Assembly (NCBI GenBank): GCA_947449495.1
Contig: CANFSB010000001.1
Coordinates: 86,201-150,200, forward strand
Length of the DNA: 64,000 bases
Origin: Pseudomonadota bacterium
GTDB lineage: Bacteria; Pseudomonadota; Gammaproteobacteria; Steroidobacterales; Steroidobacteraceae
Reading direction: 5' to 3'
The notes beneath the pieces are model-generated. The model worked only from the letters and a program-made list of their open reading frames with translations, did not search any database and was not told the DNA's origin. Position 1 is the first letter of the stretch; every line of letters starts with the position of its first letter. This document shows, one piece after another, positions 10,009 to 21,926 of the stretch. Made by a program: the position numbers and the translations under genes.

Positions 10009-11013
10009 CTAGAGCGGTTTGGCTTCAATCAAGCTGAATACGGTGTCGGTGGGGACGATACGCGTCAACTGCAGTCCAGCCTGCGCGAGCAACACTTGGT
10101 ACTGCGCCGCAGTGCGCTCTTTGCCGCCGATATTGAGCATGATCAAGTCGCCCCGGACCATGCCGGCAACACCCGGATCCTCTGTGACCAATTCTGGCAG
10201 CACCTGCTCGAGCAACAGCACTACGCCGCCGGGTGCCAAAGCCTGTGCACAGCGACTGAGCAATGCAATGCTGTGAGCATCATCCCAGTCATGCACGATG
10301 TATTTGAGGACGTGGCAGTCATAGCCGCGGGGCACTTGCTCAAAAAAGCTGCCGCCCACAAAGCCCGCACGATCACCCACACCTGACTTGCCCAAGTAGG
10401 CTGCAGCGCTATCGGCCACTGCCGGCAGATCGAAGCTGTCCCCGCGCAGTCGCGGCACAGACTGCAACAACGCCACCAACACAGCACCGAAGCCACCACC
10501 AACATCCAGCACGGCATCAAAGTGACTGAAGTCATAAGCGCGCGCAGCTGCTTGGCCAATACGCAGCGACTGCTCTGCCATGGCGCGATTGAACACTTCC
10601 GCCTGTGCCGCATCGCGCTGCAGATCCACAAAGCCTTCAGAGCCAGCCTGCATTTGGCTGCGACCGGTTTGAATGGCTTTACCCAACAGCCCGAAGGATT
10701 TCCATTGCCGGTCACCCCAATGAAGGGCAACACCGCGCAAGGACTCGGGGTGGCTGGCGCATAGCGTGGCGCCCTCCTCAGTCAGCTCGAACTGGTGATC
10801 GGCCACATGACTGGCCAGGCCCAACGCGGCCATGCCGCGCAGCAGGCGGTAAAGGCCGTCGGCATCTACTCCCAGCGAAACAGCCAGGGCATCACTGTGG
10901 CCCTGGCCTGCTGCCAGATGCTCGGGCAAGCCGAGCTTTACTGCTTCGTGGATCACCTGGGTGCGCCAGCACCCAGTGATCATCTCGTTGACGCGCTCGC
11001 GCGCGCCGCTCAT
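10009..11013 (-). CDS. Methyltransferase, O-methyltransferase-2-like
   Basis: Helical N-terminal dimerization region plus FDAVLDVGGGFGAVLVALLQSVPRLRGDSFDLPAV and YIVHDWDDAHSIALLSRCAQAL. Confidence 0.85.
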   Translation of the reverse strand: MSGARERVNEMITGCWRTQVIHEAVKLGLPEHLAAGQGHSDALAVSLGVDADGLYRLLRGMAALGLASHVADHQFELTEEGATLCASHPESLRGVALHWGDRQWKSFGLLGKAIQTGRSQMQAGSEGFVDLQRDAAQAEVFNRAMAEQSLRIGQAAARAYDFSHFDAVLDVGGGFGAVLVALLQSVPRLRGDSFDLPAVADSAAAYLGKSGVGDRAGFVGGSFFEQVPRGYDCHVLKYIVHDWDDAHSIALLSRCAQALAPGGVVLLLEQVLPELVTEDPGVAGMVRGDLIMLNIGGKERTAAQYQVLLAQAGLQLTRIVPTDTVFSLIEAKPL

Positions 11014-11735
11014 TTACGCGTGGCTTCCGGATTTTTGTCCGTGCACACGTATTCGTTGAGCAGCTGATTGGTCTCGTTGCGGTCATAGACCATGCGAGCA
11101 GTCCAAGGCTTGGTGTACCAAGTCTTGTCGTCGACGGTGAAGTTCAGCTCCAGCTGCTTGCCACCATTGATCAGTCGATAGCGCTCGGTAAGCACCAGTG
11201 CCGCCGACTTGGGCAGACCACTGCGGTCCATCGTGGTCTCGTCGTTGAAGCCGTTGCTGGTCACGACCAGCGTGTCGCCTTCATAGACCGATACCGGATA
11301 GCCGGTGTAAGTCGGATCGAGGTCATCAACGTCCTTGGACTTCTCGTTGAGATAGGCCACACGGAAGTAATGCGTCAGCTCATGTGCGAAGGCCACAAAA
11401 GTGGGCTTCTGGTAGAGACGGAACGGGTAGTCGCTGAGCATCAGGCGCGGCAAGCCATGCGGCAGACAATCGACAGTGCCGTCGTCGATCGGCTTGCCGG
11501 CAGCGCGGGCCTTCACGCGCTTGTTGTACAGCGCCTTACCCTTGGCATTGAGCGGCGGCAACTTGCCGTCGACGGTGCGCAAGGTGTCTACCGCTGCAGC
11601 GGCCTTCCAAACGGCGAACATATCGGGAGCGCCGGCCGGACGACCCTGCTGGTCGGCGGGAACGGTCTGCGCGGTAGCAGTGGCCATCGCCATCGTGGCG
11701 GCCAGTGCGAGCATCGTGTGCTTCATGGAGAACAT
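11010..11735 (-). CDS. Secreted protein of uncharacterised family, paralog of the next gene
   Basis: Signal peptide; CLPHGLPRLMLSDYPFRLYQKPTFVAFAHELTHYFRVAYLNE...WEGDTLVVTSNGFN-like core (YEGDTLVVTSNGFNDETTMD). Confidence 0.7.
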   Translation of the reverse strand: MFSMKHTMLALAATMAMATATAQTVPADQQGRPAGAPDMFAVWKAAAAVDTLRTVDGKLPPLNAKGKALYNKRVKARAAGKPIDDGTVDCLPHGLPRLMLSDYPFRLYQKPTFVAFAHELTHYFRVAYLNEKSKDVDDLDPTYTGYPVSVYEGDTLVVTSNGFNDETTMDRSGLPKSAALVLTERYRLINGGKQLELNFTVDDKTWYTKPWTARMVYDRNETNQLLNEYVCTDKNPEATRK

Positions 11736-11770
11736 CGGGTGTAATTCCTGCTTGATTCTGTAGGGGACGG

Positions 11771-12553
11771 TCACTTGGCCGTCGTGAAGCCGCTTTCGTT
11801 GGGCGAGTTGCGGTTGTTCTCTTCGCAGATGTATTCGGTCAGGTGCAGGTCGGGGCGCCAGTTAAAGTTGCGACGCGCGTCCCAAGGCTTGATGAAGCTA
11901 CCCGGATCCTCGATGTGGATGATGTCCTCGAGCCGCTGGCCATCGTCCACCTTGCGGATGTACTCAGTGACCTTGAGCTTGTCGGAATGCACGATGCCTT
12001 CCTCGTCGATGCGCGTGCGGGTGTTGAGCGCGGTGGTCTCGATGACCAACGTGTCTTCATCCCAGTGGCCTACCGAATAACCCAGGAAGCTGGGCTTCAC
12101 GTTGGCCGGCGGCTTCTGGTTCATGTGCACGTAGCGGATGTTGTGTCCGACCTCGTGCAGGATCGTGAGCAGTCCGGGCGTCTGAATGATCTGGATCGGA
12201 TAGGGCGAGGCCACTAGACGCGGCACACCGTGCGGATAGCAGCGTGTGGGTGCATCACCAATGGGCGTGCCGTCTTTTTCGGCCTGAATGTGCCGCAGCC
12301 ACTCTTTGCGGGTAGCCGCATTGAAGGGCGGCTCAGAACGGTCGAGCTGCTTATAGGTGCGATCGTAGCCACCGGTGAACCACACACCCTCGAGGTTGCG
12401 CGGGTCGGGCGACTTGCCGACCTTTTGCGCAGCGGGGATGGGCGGCGTGGGCCGCGGTGCCTGCTGGGCGGCAGCAGTGCCGACCAACGCGACCATGGAA
12501 ACTGCAACAACTAACGCGGCGCAACGCGTGCGCACCGCAAGAAAAGTAGCCAT
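11771..12553 (-). CDS. Secreted protein of the same uncharacterised family
   Basis: CYPHGVPRLVASPYPIQIIQTPGLLTILHEVGHNIRYVHMNQ...GHWDEDTLVIETTALNTRTRID. Confidence 0.7.
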   Translation of the reverse strand: MATFLAVRTRCAALVVAVSMVALVGTAAAQQAPRPTPPIPAAQKVGKSPDPRNLEGVWFTGGYDRTYKQLDRSEPPFNAATRKEWLRHIQAEKDGTPIGDAPTRCYPHGVPRLVASPYPIQIIQTPGLLTILHEVGHNIRYVHMNQKPPANVKPSFLGYSVGHWDEDTLVIETTALNTRTRIDEEGIVHSDKLKVTEYIRKVDDGQRLEDIIHIEDPGSFIKPWDARRNFNWRPDLHLTEYICEENNRNSPNESGFTTAK

Positions 12554-12704
12554 GCCTGAACCCCCGTAATGACACTGAACCTGCCACCCGACCCTCTACT
12601 GGGGATCTGCAAGCAGCAGGACTGGGCCGAGTATGCGTCGCCCGCATGACCTACGGCAATTGGGGAGCGCCAGTACCAGCGACACGTGCGTTTTGGCCCA
12701 CAAG

Positions 12705-12730
12705 GTGACGAACTCAGACGAGTTCGTCAC
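12705..12730. other. Perfect 11-bp stem / 4-nt loop hairpin downstream of maeB
   Basis: GTGACGAACTC-AGAC-GAGTTCGTCAC; no U-tract, so not called a canonical terminator. Confidence 0.6.
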
Positions 12731-12746
12731 CGAAGGCCCTGCAGCC

Positions 12747-15041
12747 TCAAGCGTGGCGGCCTTGCGCCACGGCCAGCGCCGTCATGTAGCTGATGCGGCG
12801 AACGCTCGACGAGGGCGTCATCACGTGAGCAGGCTTGGCCGCACCCAACAGAATCGGACCCACGGTCTTGCCGTCACCGGCCAGCACCTTGAGCACGTTG
12901 TAGAGGATGTTGGCGGCATCCACGTTGGGGCAGATGAGCACGTTGGCTTCGCCCTGCAGCATGCTGTCCATCAAGTTGGACTTGCGGATGAGTTCCGACA
13001 ACGCAGCATCACCGTGCATCTCGCCATCGGACTCAACATCCGGACACATCGCCGCAAACTGTTGCCAAGCCTCGCGCATCTTGACGGCCGACGCGCGCTG
13101 CGACGAACCGTAGTTGGAGTGCGAGAGGAAAGCGACCTTGGGCACGATGCCAAAGCGACGCACTTCCTCTACGGCCATCTTGGCGATACGCGCCAACTGC
13201 TCGGCCGACGGATCTGAATTGACGTAGGTGTCTGCGATAAACAGCGTGTGCTTGTCGAGCATCAGCGCGTTAAGCGTAGCCATCTCGCGTGCACCCGGGC
13301 GCAGACCGATGACATCCTCGATGTGCGACAGATGCGCATCAAAGCGACCGTGCAATCCACACACCATCGCATCGGCATCACCCAAGCGCACCATCAAGGC
13401 AGCAATGGTGGTGGTGGAGCGATGCACTGCGGCCTTGGCAGCTTCCGGGCTGTAACCACGGCGACCCATGATGCGATGGAAGGTCTGCCAGTATTGCTTG
13501 AAGCGCGCATCGTCATCGGGATTGACCACGTCGACATGCTCACCCAAGCGGATACGCAAGCCAGCCTTGGCAATGCGCGCCTCGATGACTGCCGGACGAC
13601 CGATGAGGATGGGACGGGCAATGCCGTCTTCCACCGCAGACTGTGCAGCACGCAACACACGCAGGTCTTCGCCTTCGGCATAGGCAATGCGCTTGGCAGT
13701 GCTGCTCTGCGCTGCCTCGAACACCGGCTGTACCAACTGACTGGCTGAAGAGAACAAGCGCGCCAACTGCTGGCGATAGGCATCCATGTCAGCGATGGGT
13801 CGCGTGGCCACGCCCGACTCGGCAGCGGCAGCGGCCACGGCCGGCGCAATGCGCACGATCAGTCGCGAATCAAACGGCTTGGGGATGATGTAATCCGGGC
13901 CGAACTCCAGGTCCTGACCCGAATAGGCGTTGGCGACTTCTTCGCTGATGTCTTCCTTGGCCAGATCGGCAATCTGCCGCACGCAGGCCAGCTTCATCTC
14001 GTCAGTGATCTTGGTGGCGCCGCAATCGAGCGCGCCACGGAAGATGTAGGGGAAGCACAGGACGTTGTTCACCTGGTTGGGATAGTCCGAACGGCCCGTC
14101 GCGATGATGCAATCCGGACGCGCGGCCAGGGCCAACTCAGGACGAATCTCCGGCTCGGGATTGGCCAGCGCCAGAATGATCGGGCGATTGGCCATGGTCT
14201 TGACCATCTCGGGCGTCAGCACACCGTTGGTCGAGCAGCCCAGGAACACATCGGCACCATTGACCGCATCGGCCAGCGTGCGCTGCTCGGTGGTCTGGGC
14301 ATAACGTGCCTTGGACTCATCCAAGCCACCGGCGCGACCGGTGTAAATCAGACCCTTGGAATCGCAGGCCCAGATGTTCTCGCGGCGAATGCCCAGACCC
14401 ACCATGAGATCCAAGCAGGCGATGGCCGCAGCGCCAGCGCCCGACACAGCCACTTTGACTGCGCCCATGTCCTTGCCCACCAGCTCCAGGCCATTGAGCA
14501 CTGCAGCGGCAGAGATGATCGCCGTGCCGTGCTGATCATCATGGAACACCGGGATGTTCATGCGATCGCGCAGCTTGCGCTCGATGTAGAAGCACTCGGG
14601 CGCCTTGATGTCTTCAAGGTTCACGCCGCCGACAGTCGGCTCCATGGCAGCGATGATGTCGATCAGTTTGTCGGGGTCACGCTCGTCGAGTTCGATGTCA
14701 AACACATCGATGTTGGCGAACTTCTTGAACAGGCAACCCTTGCCTTCCATGACCGGCTTGGCGGCCAGCGGGCCGATGTCACCCAAACCAAGCACCGCAG
14801 TGCCATTGGTGATGACAGCCACCAGATTGCCGCGCGAGGTGTACTCGGCAGCCATCTTGGGGTCTGCATGGATGTCGAGGCAGGGATAGGCCACACCAGG
14901 CGAATAAGCCAGAGACAGATCACGCTGATTGGACAGCAGCTTGGTCGGCGTGACGGTGATCTTGCCGGGCGTTGGCAGACGATGGTATTCGCGCGCGGCT
15001 TCGCGCAGGGCCTGCTCGGCCTCGGTCAGCTTTTCTGTCAT
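12747..15041 (-). CDS. maeB: NADP-dependent malic enzyme with C-terminal phosphotransacetylase domain
   Basis: Malic-enzyme domain plus phosphate acetyl/butyryltransferase-like C-terminus, 764 aa. Confidence 0.93.
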   Translation of the reverse strand: MTEKLTEAEQALREAAREYHRLPTPGKITVTPTKLLSNQRDLSLAYSPGVAYPCLDIHADPKMAAEYTSRGNLVAVITNGTAVLGLGDIGPLAAKPVMEGKGCLFKKFANIDVFDIELDERDPDKLIDIIAAMEPTVGGVNLEDIKAPECFYIERKLRDRMNIPVFHDDQHGTAIISAAAVLNGLELVGKDMGAVKVAVSGAGAAAIACLDLMVGLGIRRENIWACDSKGLIYTGRAGGLDESKARYAQTTEQRTLADAVNGADVFLGCSTNGVLTPEMVKTMANRPIILALANPEPEIRPELALAARPDCIIATGRSDYPNQVNNVLCFPYIFRGALDCGATKITDEMKLACVRQIADLAKEDISEEVANAYSGQDLEFGPDYIIPKPFDSRLIVRIAPAVAAAAAESGVATRPIADMDAYRQQLARLFSSASQLVQPVFEAAQSSTAKRIAYAEGEDLRVLRAAQSAVEDGIARPILIGRPAVIEARIAKAGLRIRLGEHVDVVNPDDDARFKQYWQTFHRIMGRRGYSPEAAKAAVHRSTTTIAALMVRLGDADAMVCGLHGRFDAHLSHIEDVIGLRPGAREMATLNALMLDKHTLFIADTYVNSDPSAEQLARIAKMAVEEVRRFGIVPKVAFLSHSNYGSSQRASAVKMREAWQQFAAMCPDVESDGEMHGDAALSELIRKSNLMDSMLQGEANVLICPNVDAANILYNVLKVLAGDGKTVGPILLGAAKPAHVMTPSSSVRRISYMTALAVAQGRHA

Positions 15042-15071
15042 GGTCTGTAGTTCCCGGTAAAAAGTCGTTGA

Positions 15072-16217
15072 TTATTTGCGCAGCAATACGCTGCTGTCGA
15101 TGTCCGCTATGCGGCGCACACCGGTGAGCGCCATGGCCACACGCAACTCCGCGGCCAGTTGAGAAAGCATCTGTTCGACTGCAGGCTGGCCGCCTGCCGC
15201 CAACGCCCAGACCCAAGCCCGCCCCAGCAGTACACCGCGTGCGCCCAGCGCCAGCAAGCGCAACACATCAAGGCCGGAGCGCACGCCGCCATCAGCCAAC
15301 ACGGTGAGCTTGTCGCCCACTGCCGCAGCAATCTCTGGCAACGCCAGCGCGGAGGCCGGCACACCATCGAGTTGGCGACCGCCGTGATTGGAGACAATGA
15401 TGCCATCGACGCCGTTGGCTGCCGCTTCACGTGCATCCTCGGCATCGAGCACACCCTTGAGCACGATAGGCCCCTTCCACTCGGCACGGATCCAGTCCAG
15501 ATCACGCCAGCCGATTTGTGGGTCGAAGTTGCCACGCATCCACGCAAAGAAATCTTCCAGGCCAGTGTTATCGCCCAACAACGGCGCGATGTTGCCCAGT
15601 CCATGCGGCCTGCCCAACAGGCCCACATCCCAAGCCCACCGCGGGCGACCCAGTGCTTGTGCGACACGGCGCAACTGGCCGCCCAAACCGGCAGCACCGG
15701 CCAGACCCGAGTGGTAGTCGCGATAGCGCGTACCTGGTACCGGCATGTCGACGGTAAACACCAGAGTGCTGCAGCCTGCCGCACTGGCACGCGCCAGCAG
15801 ATCACGCATGAACGCGCGATCGCGAATCATGTAGAGCTGAAACCAGAACGGCTGTGTGGCTGCGGCAGCCACTTCCTCGATAGGACAGGCAGCAACAGTG
15901 GAGAGGATGAACGGAATGCCCGCAGCTTCAGCGGCACGCACTGCTTGCGTCTCGCCACGACGGGCCACCAGCCCGCCCAGACCAATGGGCGCAAGCGCCA
16001 CAGGCAATTGCCAGGTCTGGCCCAACACAGTGGTGGAAAGGTCTGCGCCAGAAACATCGCGCAACACACGCTGGCGCAAGGCCAGCGTCTGCAACTCACC
16101 GACGTTGCGCCTCAGAGTCTCTTCAGAGAAGGACCCACCGTCGATGTAATCGAACAGGAACCGCGGCAGCCGCCGCCGCGCCAACTCGCGGTAATCACCA
16201 ATCGAGATGGCTTTCAT
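15072..16217 (-). CDS. FMN-dependent alpha-hydroxy acid oxidase / L-lactate dehydrogenase family
   Basis: [19 protein letters not shown]...[22 protein letters not shown]...[27 protein letters not shown]. Confidence 0.9.
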   Translation of the reverse strand: MKAISIGDYRELARRRLPRFLFDYIDGGSFSEETLRRNVGELQTLALRQRVLRDVSGADLSTTVLGQTWQLPVALAPIGLGGLVARRGETQAVRAAEAAGIPFILSTVAACPIEEVAAAATQPFWFQLYMIRDRAFMRDLLARASAAGCSTLVFTVDMPVPGTRYRDYHSGLAGAAGLGGQLRRVAQALGRPRWAWDVGLLGRPHGLGNIAPLLGDNTGLEDFFAWMRGNFDPQIGWRDLDWIRAEWKGPIVLKGVLDAEDAREAAANGVDGIIVSNHGGRQLDGVPASALALPEIAAAVGDKLTVLADGGVRSGLDVLRLLALGARGVLLGRAWVWALAAGGQPAVEQMLSQLAAELRVAMALTGVRRIADIDSSVLLRK

Positions 16218-16251
16218 GCGGCGGCTGGCGCTGCTGTACGAACCGCCGGGA

Positions 16252-18396
16252 TCAGCCGGCGGCAGGCGCCTTAGAGGCCAGGATCACCACCTCGGCCACG
16301 TTGCGCGGGACCGGATCGTAATGCGAGAACTCCATGGTGTAGGAAGCGCGGCCCGAGCTCATCGCGCGCAGCTGGCCGATGTAGCCGAACATTTCTGACA
16401 GAGGAACAGTCGAGACGACGGCGATATTGGTGCCGCGATCGAGCTGCTCCTGAATCTGGCCACGACGACGGTTGATGTCACCGATCACGTCACCCAGATA
16501 GTCGCCAGGCGTCACCACCTCAACCTTCATGACCGGCTCGAGAAGGATCGGACCGGCCTTCTTCATGGCCTCGCGGAACGCGGCCTTGGCAGCGATTTCG
16601 AAGGTCAGCGCGTTGGAGTCGACATCGTGATAGCTGCCATCCACCAACGTGGCCTTGAAGTCCACGGTGGGGAATCGCGCCAGCACGCCGTCATCCATCT
16701 GCATGCGCAGGCCCTTCTCGACCGAAGGCACGTACTCGCGCGGCACCGAGCCACCGACCGTCTTGTCTTCGAACACAAAGCCCTCGCCACGCTCCAGCGG
16801 CTCGAACTTGATCCACACCTCAGCGAACTGGCCCGAACCGCCGGTCTGCTTTTTGTGGGTGTAGTTTTCCTGAATCGGCTTGGTGATCGTCTCGCGATAG
16901 GCAACCTGCGGCTCGCCCATGATGCCCTCGACGTTGAACTCGGTGCGCATGCGATCGAGCGTCACGTCCAGATGCAACTCACCCATGCCACGCAGGATGG
17001 TCTGACCGGTTTCGCGATCGGTTTCCAGATGCAGCGAAGGATCGGCGCGAACCATCTTGCCAATGGCGGCGTTGAACTTCTCTTGCTCACCCTTGTTCTT
17101 GGGCTTGACCGAGACACTGATGACGGGCGCGGGGAAGCGCATGCGCTCGAGCACCACGGGATTGGCGGAATCGCACAACGTGTCGCCGGTGTCGGTCTCG
17201 GCCAACGAGACCAGCGCAACGATGTCGCCGGCGCGGGCTTCTTCGATAGCGATAGCTTCCTTGGCGAACATCTCGACCATGCGGCCGATCTTCTCGCGCT
17301 TGCCACGAGTGGAGTTTTGCACCGACGCACCACGCGTCAGCACGCCCGAATACACGCGGATGAAGGTAAGCGCGCCATAGACATCGTTGATGACCTTGAA
17401 GGCCAGCGCCGAGAACGGCTCTTCGTCCGAGCAATTGCGCTCGCCGATCGCGTTACCGTCGGCATCCACAGTGTTGATGGCGGCCACGTCGGTGGGCGCT
17501 GGCAGATAGTCGACAACCGCATCGAGCACCTGCTGCACGCCCTTGTTCTTGTAGGACGAGCCGCACAGCACCGGATTGAAGGCGCCGGTCAGCGTGCCCT
17601 TGCGCAAGCAGGTGCGGATGATTTCAACCGAAGGTGCAGTGCCTTCTAGATAGGCTTCCATGGCCACATCGTCCATCTCGAGGCAGGTATCGACCAGCTC
17701 GGTGTGATAGGCCTGCACAGCATCAAGAATGGCGCGATCGCTGGGCACAGTGATGCCCAACTTGTCGGCCATGCCCTCGGTGACAGGAATGACCTGCCAC
17801 TGCGCATCCTTGTCATCTGAATCCCAGACCAGCGCTTCCATGGTGACCAGATCGATCATGCCCTTGAAGTTGTCTTCGGAGCCGATCGGGATCTGCACGG
17901 CCAAAGGGCGCGCGCCGAGACGCTTTTTGATCATGTCCATGCAGCGCGTGAACGAGGCACCGCTGCGGTCCATTTTGTTGACGTAGCACAGGCGCGGTAC
18001 GTTGTAGTTGTCGGCCAGGCGCCAGTTGGTCTCTGACTGCGGCTCTACACCGGCCACGCCGTCGAACACCACCACGGCGCCGTCGAGCACGCGCAGCGAG
18101 CGGTTGACTTCGATGGTGAAGTCCACGTGCCCCGGGGTGTCGATGACGTTGATCTTTTTGCCACGCCAGAAGGCCGACACGGCGGCCGACTGAATGGTGA
18201 TGCCACGCTTCTGCTCCTGCTCCAGGTAGTCAGTGGTGGTGGACGTCTTGAGATCCTTGGTGTCATGGATGTCAATGATCGTGTGCTTGCGGCCCGTGTA
18301 ATACAGGATGCGCTCGGTCGTGGTCGTCTTGCCGGCGTCGACGTGGGCAATGATGCCGATATTGCGGATGTCGGCCAGGGGCGTTGTGCGAGCCAT
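16252..18396 (-). CDS. Elongation factor G-type translational GTPase, stand-alone copy
   Basis: [35 protein letters not shown]...[25 protein letters not shown]; not next to rpsL/rpsG/tuf; start set at 18396. Confidence 0.93.
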   Translation of the reverse strand: MARTTPLADIRNIGIIAHVDAGKTTTTERILYYTGRKHTIIDIHDTKDLKTSTTTDYLEQEQKRGITIQSAAVSAFWRGKKINVIDTPGHVDFTIEVNRSLRVLDGAVVVFDGVAGVEPQSETNWRLADNYNVPRLCYVNKMDRSGASFTRCMDMIKKRLGARPLAVQIPIGSEDNFKGMIDLVTMEALVWDSDDKDAQWQVIPVTEGMADKLGITVPSDRAILDAVQAYHTELVDTCLEMDDVAMEAYLEGTAPSVEIIRTCLRKGTLTGAFNPVLCGSSYKNKGVQQVLDAVVDYLPAPTDVAAINTVDADGNAIGERNCSDEEPFSALAFKVINDVYGALTFIRVYSGVLTRGASVQNSTRGKREKIGRMVEMFAKEAIAIEEARAGDIVALVSLAETDTGDTLCDSANPVVLERMRFPAPVISVSVKPKNKGEQEKFNAAIGKMVRADPSLHLETDRETGQTILRGMGELHLDVTLDRMRTEFNVEGIMGEPQVAYRETITKPIQENYTHKKQTGGSGQFAEVWIKFEPLERGEGFVFEDKTVGGSVPREYVPSVEKGLRMQMDDGVLARFPTVDFKATLVDGSYHDVDSNALTFEIAAKAAFREAMKKAGPILLEPVMKVEVVTPGDYLGDVIGDINRRRGQIQEQLDRGTNIAVVSTVPLSEMFGYIGQLRAMSSGRASYTMEFSHYDPVPRNVAEVVILASKAPAAG

Positions 18397-18533
18397 TGCG
18401 GGGTTCCGTTGCAGTTCTGGGGAAAGGGACTGGCGTTGCCGCACCTGTCGGGGCGGCTGCCGGTAATCCCGTATTTTGCCACGCCGGACGTATCCGGGTC
18501 GAGCCTTAGACTGTCGATCAGTCGACGGCAGCG

Positions 18534-20132
18534 TCAGTGCAGGCCGAAACTGGCACCGCTGACGCGCGGCCAGAACTGTGCCAGCCGTGCGTCGCCTACG
18601 GGGCCGCCGCGCAGCAGCGCGCCAGACTCCACCTGGGGATATAACTCGTCCATCGGCAACACACGGCTGCCCGTATGCCGCCGCATGATGTGGTGGCGCG
18701 TCAACTGGCCCGGATGGCTGACGCCACTGGCCGCCAGCAGCTCGGCCAGCGCATGCACCGTGTTGTGGTGGAAGTTGGCCACGCGCTGCGCCTTCAGGTC
18801 GACATCGACAACGCGATAGCGGCGCGGATTCATCGTGGCAAGCCCGGTAGGACAATTGCCCGAGGCGCAGTCGCGCGCCTGAATGCAGCCCAGCGCAAAC
18901 ATGAACGGCCGCGCCATGTTGATCCAGTCGGCCCCCAGCGCGCAGCTGCGCACGATGTCATAGGCGCTCACCATGCGGCCGGACGCGCCAATTTTGACGC
19001 GCTCGCGCAGGCCGGCGCCGGTCAGGCAGTTGTCGACAAACACCAAGGCATCCTGCAGCGGGGTGCCCAGATGATCAGTGAATTCAACCGGTGCGGCGCC
19101 GGTACCACCCTCGGCCCCATCGACCGTAATGAAGTCGAGCAGCAGTCCCGACTCCACCATCGCCTTGACCAGCGCGATGAACTCCCAGGGATGGCCGATG
19201 CACAGTTTCACACCGACCGGCTTGCCACCGGACAGGCGGCGCAATTGAGCTGCAAACTGCAGTAACTCGTCCGGCGTAGAAAATGCCGTGTGGAACGCCG
19301 GTGAGATGCAGTCCTTGCCCTGCGGCACGCCGCGAATCGCCGCGATCTCGGCCGTGACCTTGGCGGCCAGCAGCATGCCACCGTGGCCGGGCTTGGCCCC
19401 CTGACTGAGTTTGATCTCGATCATGCGCACCTGCGGCGCTGCAGCTTTGGCCGCAAATTGCACCGGATCAAACTGGCCATCCGGTGTGCGGCAGCCAAAA
19501 TAGGCCGTGGCCACCTGCCAGATAATGTCGCCGCCGCCGGCCAGGTGGTAAGGCGAGAGCGACCCCTCGCCGGTGTTGTGCGCAAAGCCGCCCAGACGCG
19601 CACCCGCATTGAGAGCTTGGATTGCCGGCGGAGACAACGCGCCAAACGAGGTGCCCGAGATGTTGAGCACCGACATGGCATAGGCCGCAGGCCCATCGCC
19701 CACCGTGATACGAAAGTCCGAATCTGTAACCGGTGCGGGTCGGATGGAGTGGTTGAGCCAGTCGAACTCGTCCGCATACATGTCGGTCAACGAACCAAAC
19801 GGCCGCACCGCGACCTGCTGTTTGGCGCGCTGGTAGACCATGGCGCGCTGATTGCGCGAATACGGCACCTGTTCGTCGTCGGACTCGAGAAAATACTGGC
19901 GCAGCTCGGGCCGCAGGCTCTCGAGGAAATAACGCAGATAGCCGAGCAGCGGATAGTTGGCCAGCACCGGATGCTGCTTTTGCCGCAGGTTGTATAAGCC
20001 GATGGCGGTCAGCGCCAGCAATGCCGCCGCTGCCCACCACCACCGCGGCTGTTGCCCCGCCAGCAGGGCGGCAACCAGCGCACCGATCGCCGAATAAAAC
20101 ACAGCCGAATAGCGCCCCCAAAAGATGTCCAT
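18534..20132 (-). CDS. FMN-binding glutamate synthase family protein
   Basis: [20 protein letters not shown]-terminal [55 protein letters not shown]. Confidence 0.9.
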   Translation of the reverse strand: MDIFWGRYSAVFYSAIGALVAALLAGQQPRWWWAAAALLALTAIGLYNLRQKQHPVLANYPLLGYLRYFLESLRPELRQYFLESDDEQVPYSRNQRAMVYQRAKQQVAVRPFGSLTDMYADEFDWLNHSIRPAPVTDSDFRITVGDGPAAYAMSVLNISGTSFGALSPPAIQALNAGARLGGFAHNTGEGSLSPYHLAGGGDIIWQVATAYFGCRTPDGQFDPVQFAAKAAAPQVRMIEIKLSQGAKPGHGGMLLAAKVTAEIAAIRGVPQGKDCISPAFHTAFSTPDELLQFAAQLRRLSGGKPVGVKLCIGHPWEFIALVKAMVESGLLLDFITVDGAEGGTGAAPVEFTDHLGTPLQDALVFVDNCLTGAGLRERVKIGASGRMVSAYDIVRSCALGADWINMARPFMFALGCIQARDCASGNCPTGLATMNPRRYRVVDVDLKAQRVANFHHNTVHALAELLAASGVSHPGQLTRHHIMRRHTGSRVLPMDELYPQVESGALLRGGPVGDARLAQFWPRVSGASFGLH

Positions 20133-20270
20133 GCCGTCTCCTGATGCCGCCGCCGTCTCGCGCAGGATACGCCTACGGGCGACGCAGACCGGCCTGTCTG
20201 CACGGCTCTTTACTTTGCCCTGCAGGGTGGTTGTACTGCGACCAAACAACCAGAACACAGGGGCGGGCTC

Positions 20271-21899
20271 ATGAAACGTATGAATCTCTCGCGGCGCGAA
20301 CTGCTGGCCGCAGGACTGCTGGCCCCGCTGGCAACGCCGGCGCTGGCCCAACTGGCCGAAGGCCCGATCGTTGACACCCCCAGTGGCAAGGTCCGCGGGC
20401 TCATCGATCACGGCATCCTGACTTTCCGAGGCCTGCCCTATGGCGCGCCCACCGGCGGCGCCAACCGATTTATGCCGCCGCAACCGGTCAAGCCCTGGAA
20501 GGGCGTGCGCGAAGCCACGCTGTTCGGCTCCAGCTCACCGCAGAGCAACCCCGCCGGCGGCGACCCCAACGTCATCATGCGCGCCGCGCTGCCGCAGGAC
20601 CCGCCGGGTGTACGCGAAGCCGAAGACTGCCTGGTGGTGAACGTCTGGACGCCTGCAGTGACAGGCAAGCGCCCCGTCATGGTGTGGTTGCATGGCGGCG
20701 GCTTCTCGTCTGGCTCTGCCTCCGCACCGCTGTATGACGGTGGCAATCTCGCGCGGCGCGGCGACATCGTGTTCGTGGGCGTCAATCACCGCCTCAACGT
20801 GTTCGGCTATACGCATCTGGCCAGCATCGGTGGCGAGGCATTTGCCAGTTCGGGCAATGTCGGCATCCTCGATGTGGTGCAGGTGCTGCAGTGGGTCAAG
20901 ACTCACATCGCCGCCTTCGGTGGCGATCCGTCCAACGTCACTATCTTTGGTGAGTCCGGCGGTGGCGCCAAGGTATCGACAGTGCTGGCCATGCCCTCTG
21001 CCAAGGGCCTGTTCCACAAAGCCATCATTCAAAGCGGCCCCGGCATGCGCTCGGGCACTGCCGAAGACGGCGCACGCGCTGCAGAACTGCTGATCAGCGA
21101 ACTGGGCCTTAAGGCCGGTGATGTGCGCGGCCTGCAAGCCGTGCCGCAGGAGCGACTGCTATCGGCGTACTTCAACATTCAGCCCAAGCTGCGTGCTGCG
21201 GGCGTGACCGGCGGCACCTTTGCGCCGGTAGTGGATGGCTTGGCCTTGCCGCGCCATCCGTTTGATCCGGATTCGCCGGCGGTCTCTGATGATGTGCCCT
21301 TGCTCATCGGCAGCAACCGTCATGAGGCGACCTTCCCGCCTTTCATGAACATCACTGCGACAGAACGCGCGATCGACGAGGCAGGTCTGCTGCAGCGCAT
21401 CAAGGCAGGTTTCCCCAAGGCCGATGCAGAGGCACTGATCGGTGCGTATCGTCAGGGCAACCCCAACGCCTCGCCCTTTGACTTGCTGGTGCTGATCAAC
21501 ACAGATCGCATCTTCGGCGCCAACACCATCGTGCTGGCCGAGCGCAAAGTCGCGCGCGGCAAAGCACCTGTCTATGTGTACCGCTTCGACTGGGAATCAC
21601 CGGCGATGGATGGCCATCGCAGGGCGATGCACACCATGGAACTGGGCTTCATGTTCGACAACACCATCCGTGTCGCGGCACTGGTAGGCACTGGCGAAGG
21701 TAACGAAGCGCTGGCTGCCACGATGAGCACCGCCTGGGCCAATTTTGCGCACCACGGCGCACCCTCGGCACCGGGACTTGCTGCCTGGCCCGCCTACTCG
21801 CCCGCCAACCGCAAAGTCATGGTGTTCAACACTCGGCCGTGGCTGGGCGACGATCCTGCAGGCGCCGAGCGGCGCGCACTACTCAAAGCCCTAGGCTGA
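20271..21899 (+). CDS. Carboxylesterase/lipase family protein (type B)
   Basis: VDTPSGKVRGL...FRGLPYGAP...EDCLVVNVWTP...GGDPSNVTIFGESGGGAKVS. Confidence 0.9.
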   Translation: MKRMNLSRRELLAAGLLAPLATPALAQLAEGPIVDTPSGKVRGLIDHGILTFRGLPYGAPTGGANRFMPPQPVKPWKGVREATLFGSSSPQSNPAGGDPNVIMRAALPQDPPGVREAEDCLVVNVWTPAVTGKRPVMVWLHGGGFSSGSASAPLYDGGNLARRGDIVFVGVNHRLNVFGYTHLASIGGEAFASSGNVGILDVVQVLQWVKTHIAAFGGDPSNVTIFGESGGGAKVSTVLAMPSAKGLFHKAIIQSGPGMRSGTAEDGARAAELLISELGLKAGDVRGLQAVPQERLLSAYFNIQPKLRAAGVTGGTFAPVVDGLALPRHPFDPDSPAVSDDVPLLIGSNRHEATFPPFMNITATERAIDEAGLLQRIKAGFPKADAEALIGAYRQGNPNASPFDLLVLINTDRIFGANTIVLAERKVARGKAPVYVYRFDWESPAMDGHRRAMHTMELGFMFDNTIRVAALVGTGEGNEALAATMSTAWANFAHHGAPSAPGLAAWPAYSPANRKVMVFNTRPWLGDDPAGAERRALLKALG

Positions 21900-21926
21900 T
21901 CACGCGAATTTAAAACGGAGTTTTAC

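Noticed and set aside
15159-16274. Long plus-strand ORF (371 aa)
   Set aside because: Fully antisense to a well-conserved alpha-hydroxy acid oxidase; high-GC antisense artefact
16627-17649. Long plus-strand ORF (340 aa)
   Set aside because: Antisense to EF-G, no recognisable protein features
18397-18855. N-terminal extension of the EF-G ORF
   Set aside because: EF-G family start is [20 protein letters not shown] at 18396; the upstream part overlaps the glutamate-synthase-like gene
20133-20483. N-terminal extension of the glutamate-synthase-like ORF
   Set aside because: Overlaps the divergent carboxylesterase; MDIFWGRYS with its TM helix is a natural start
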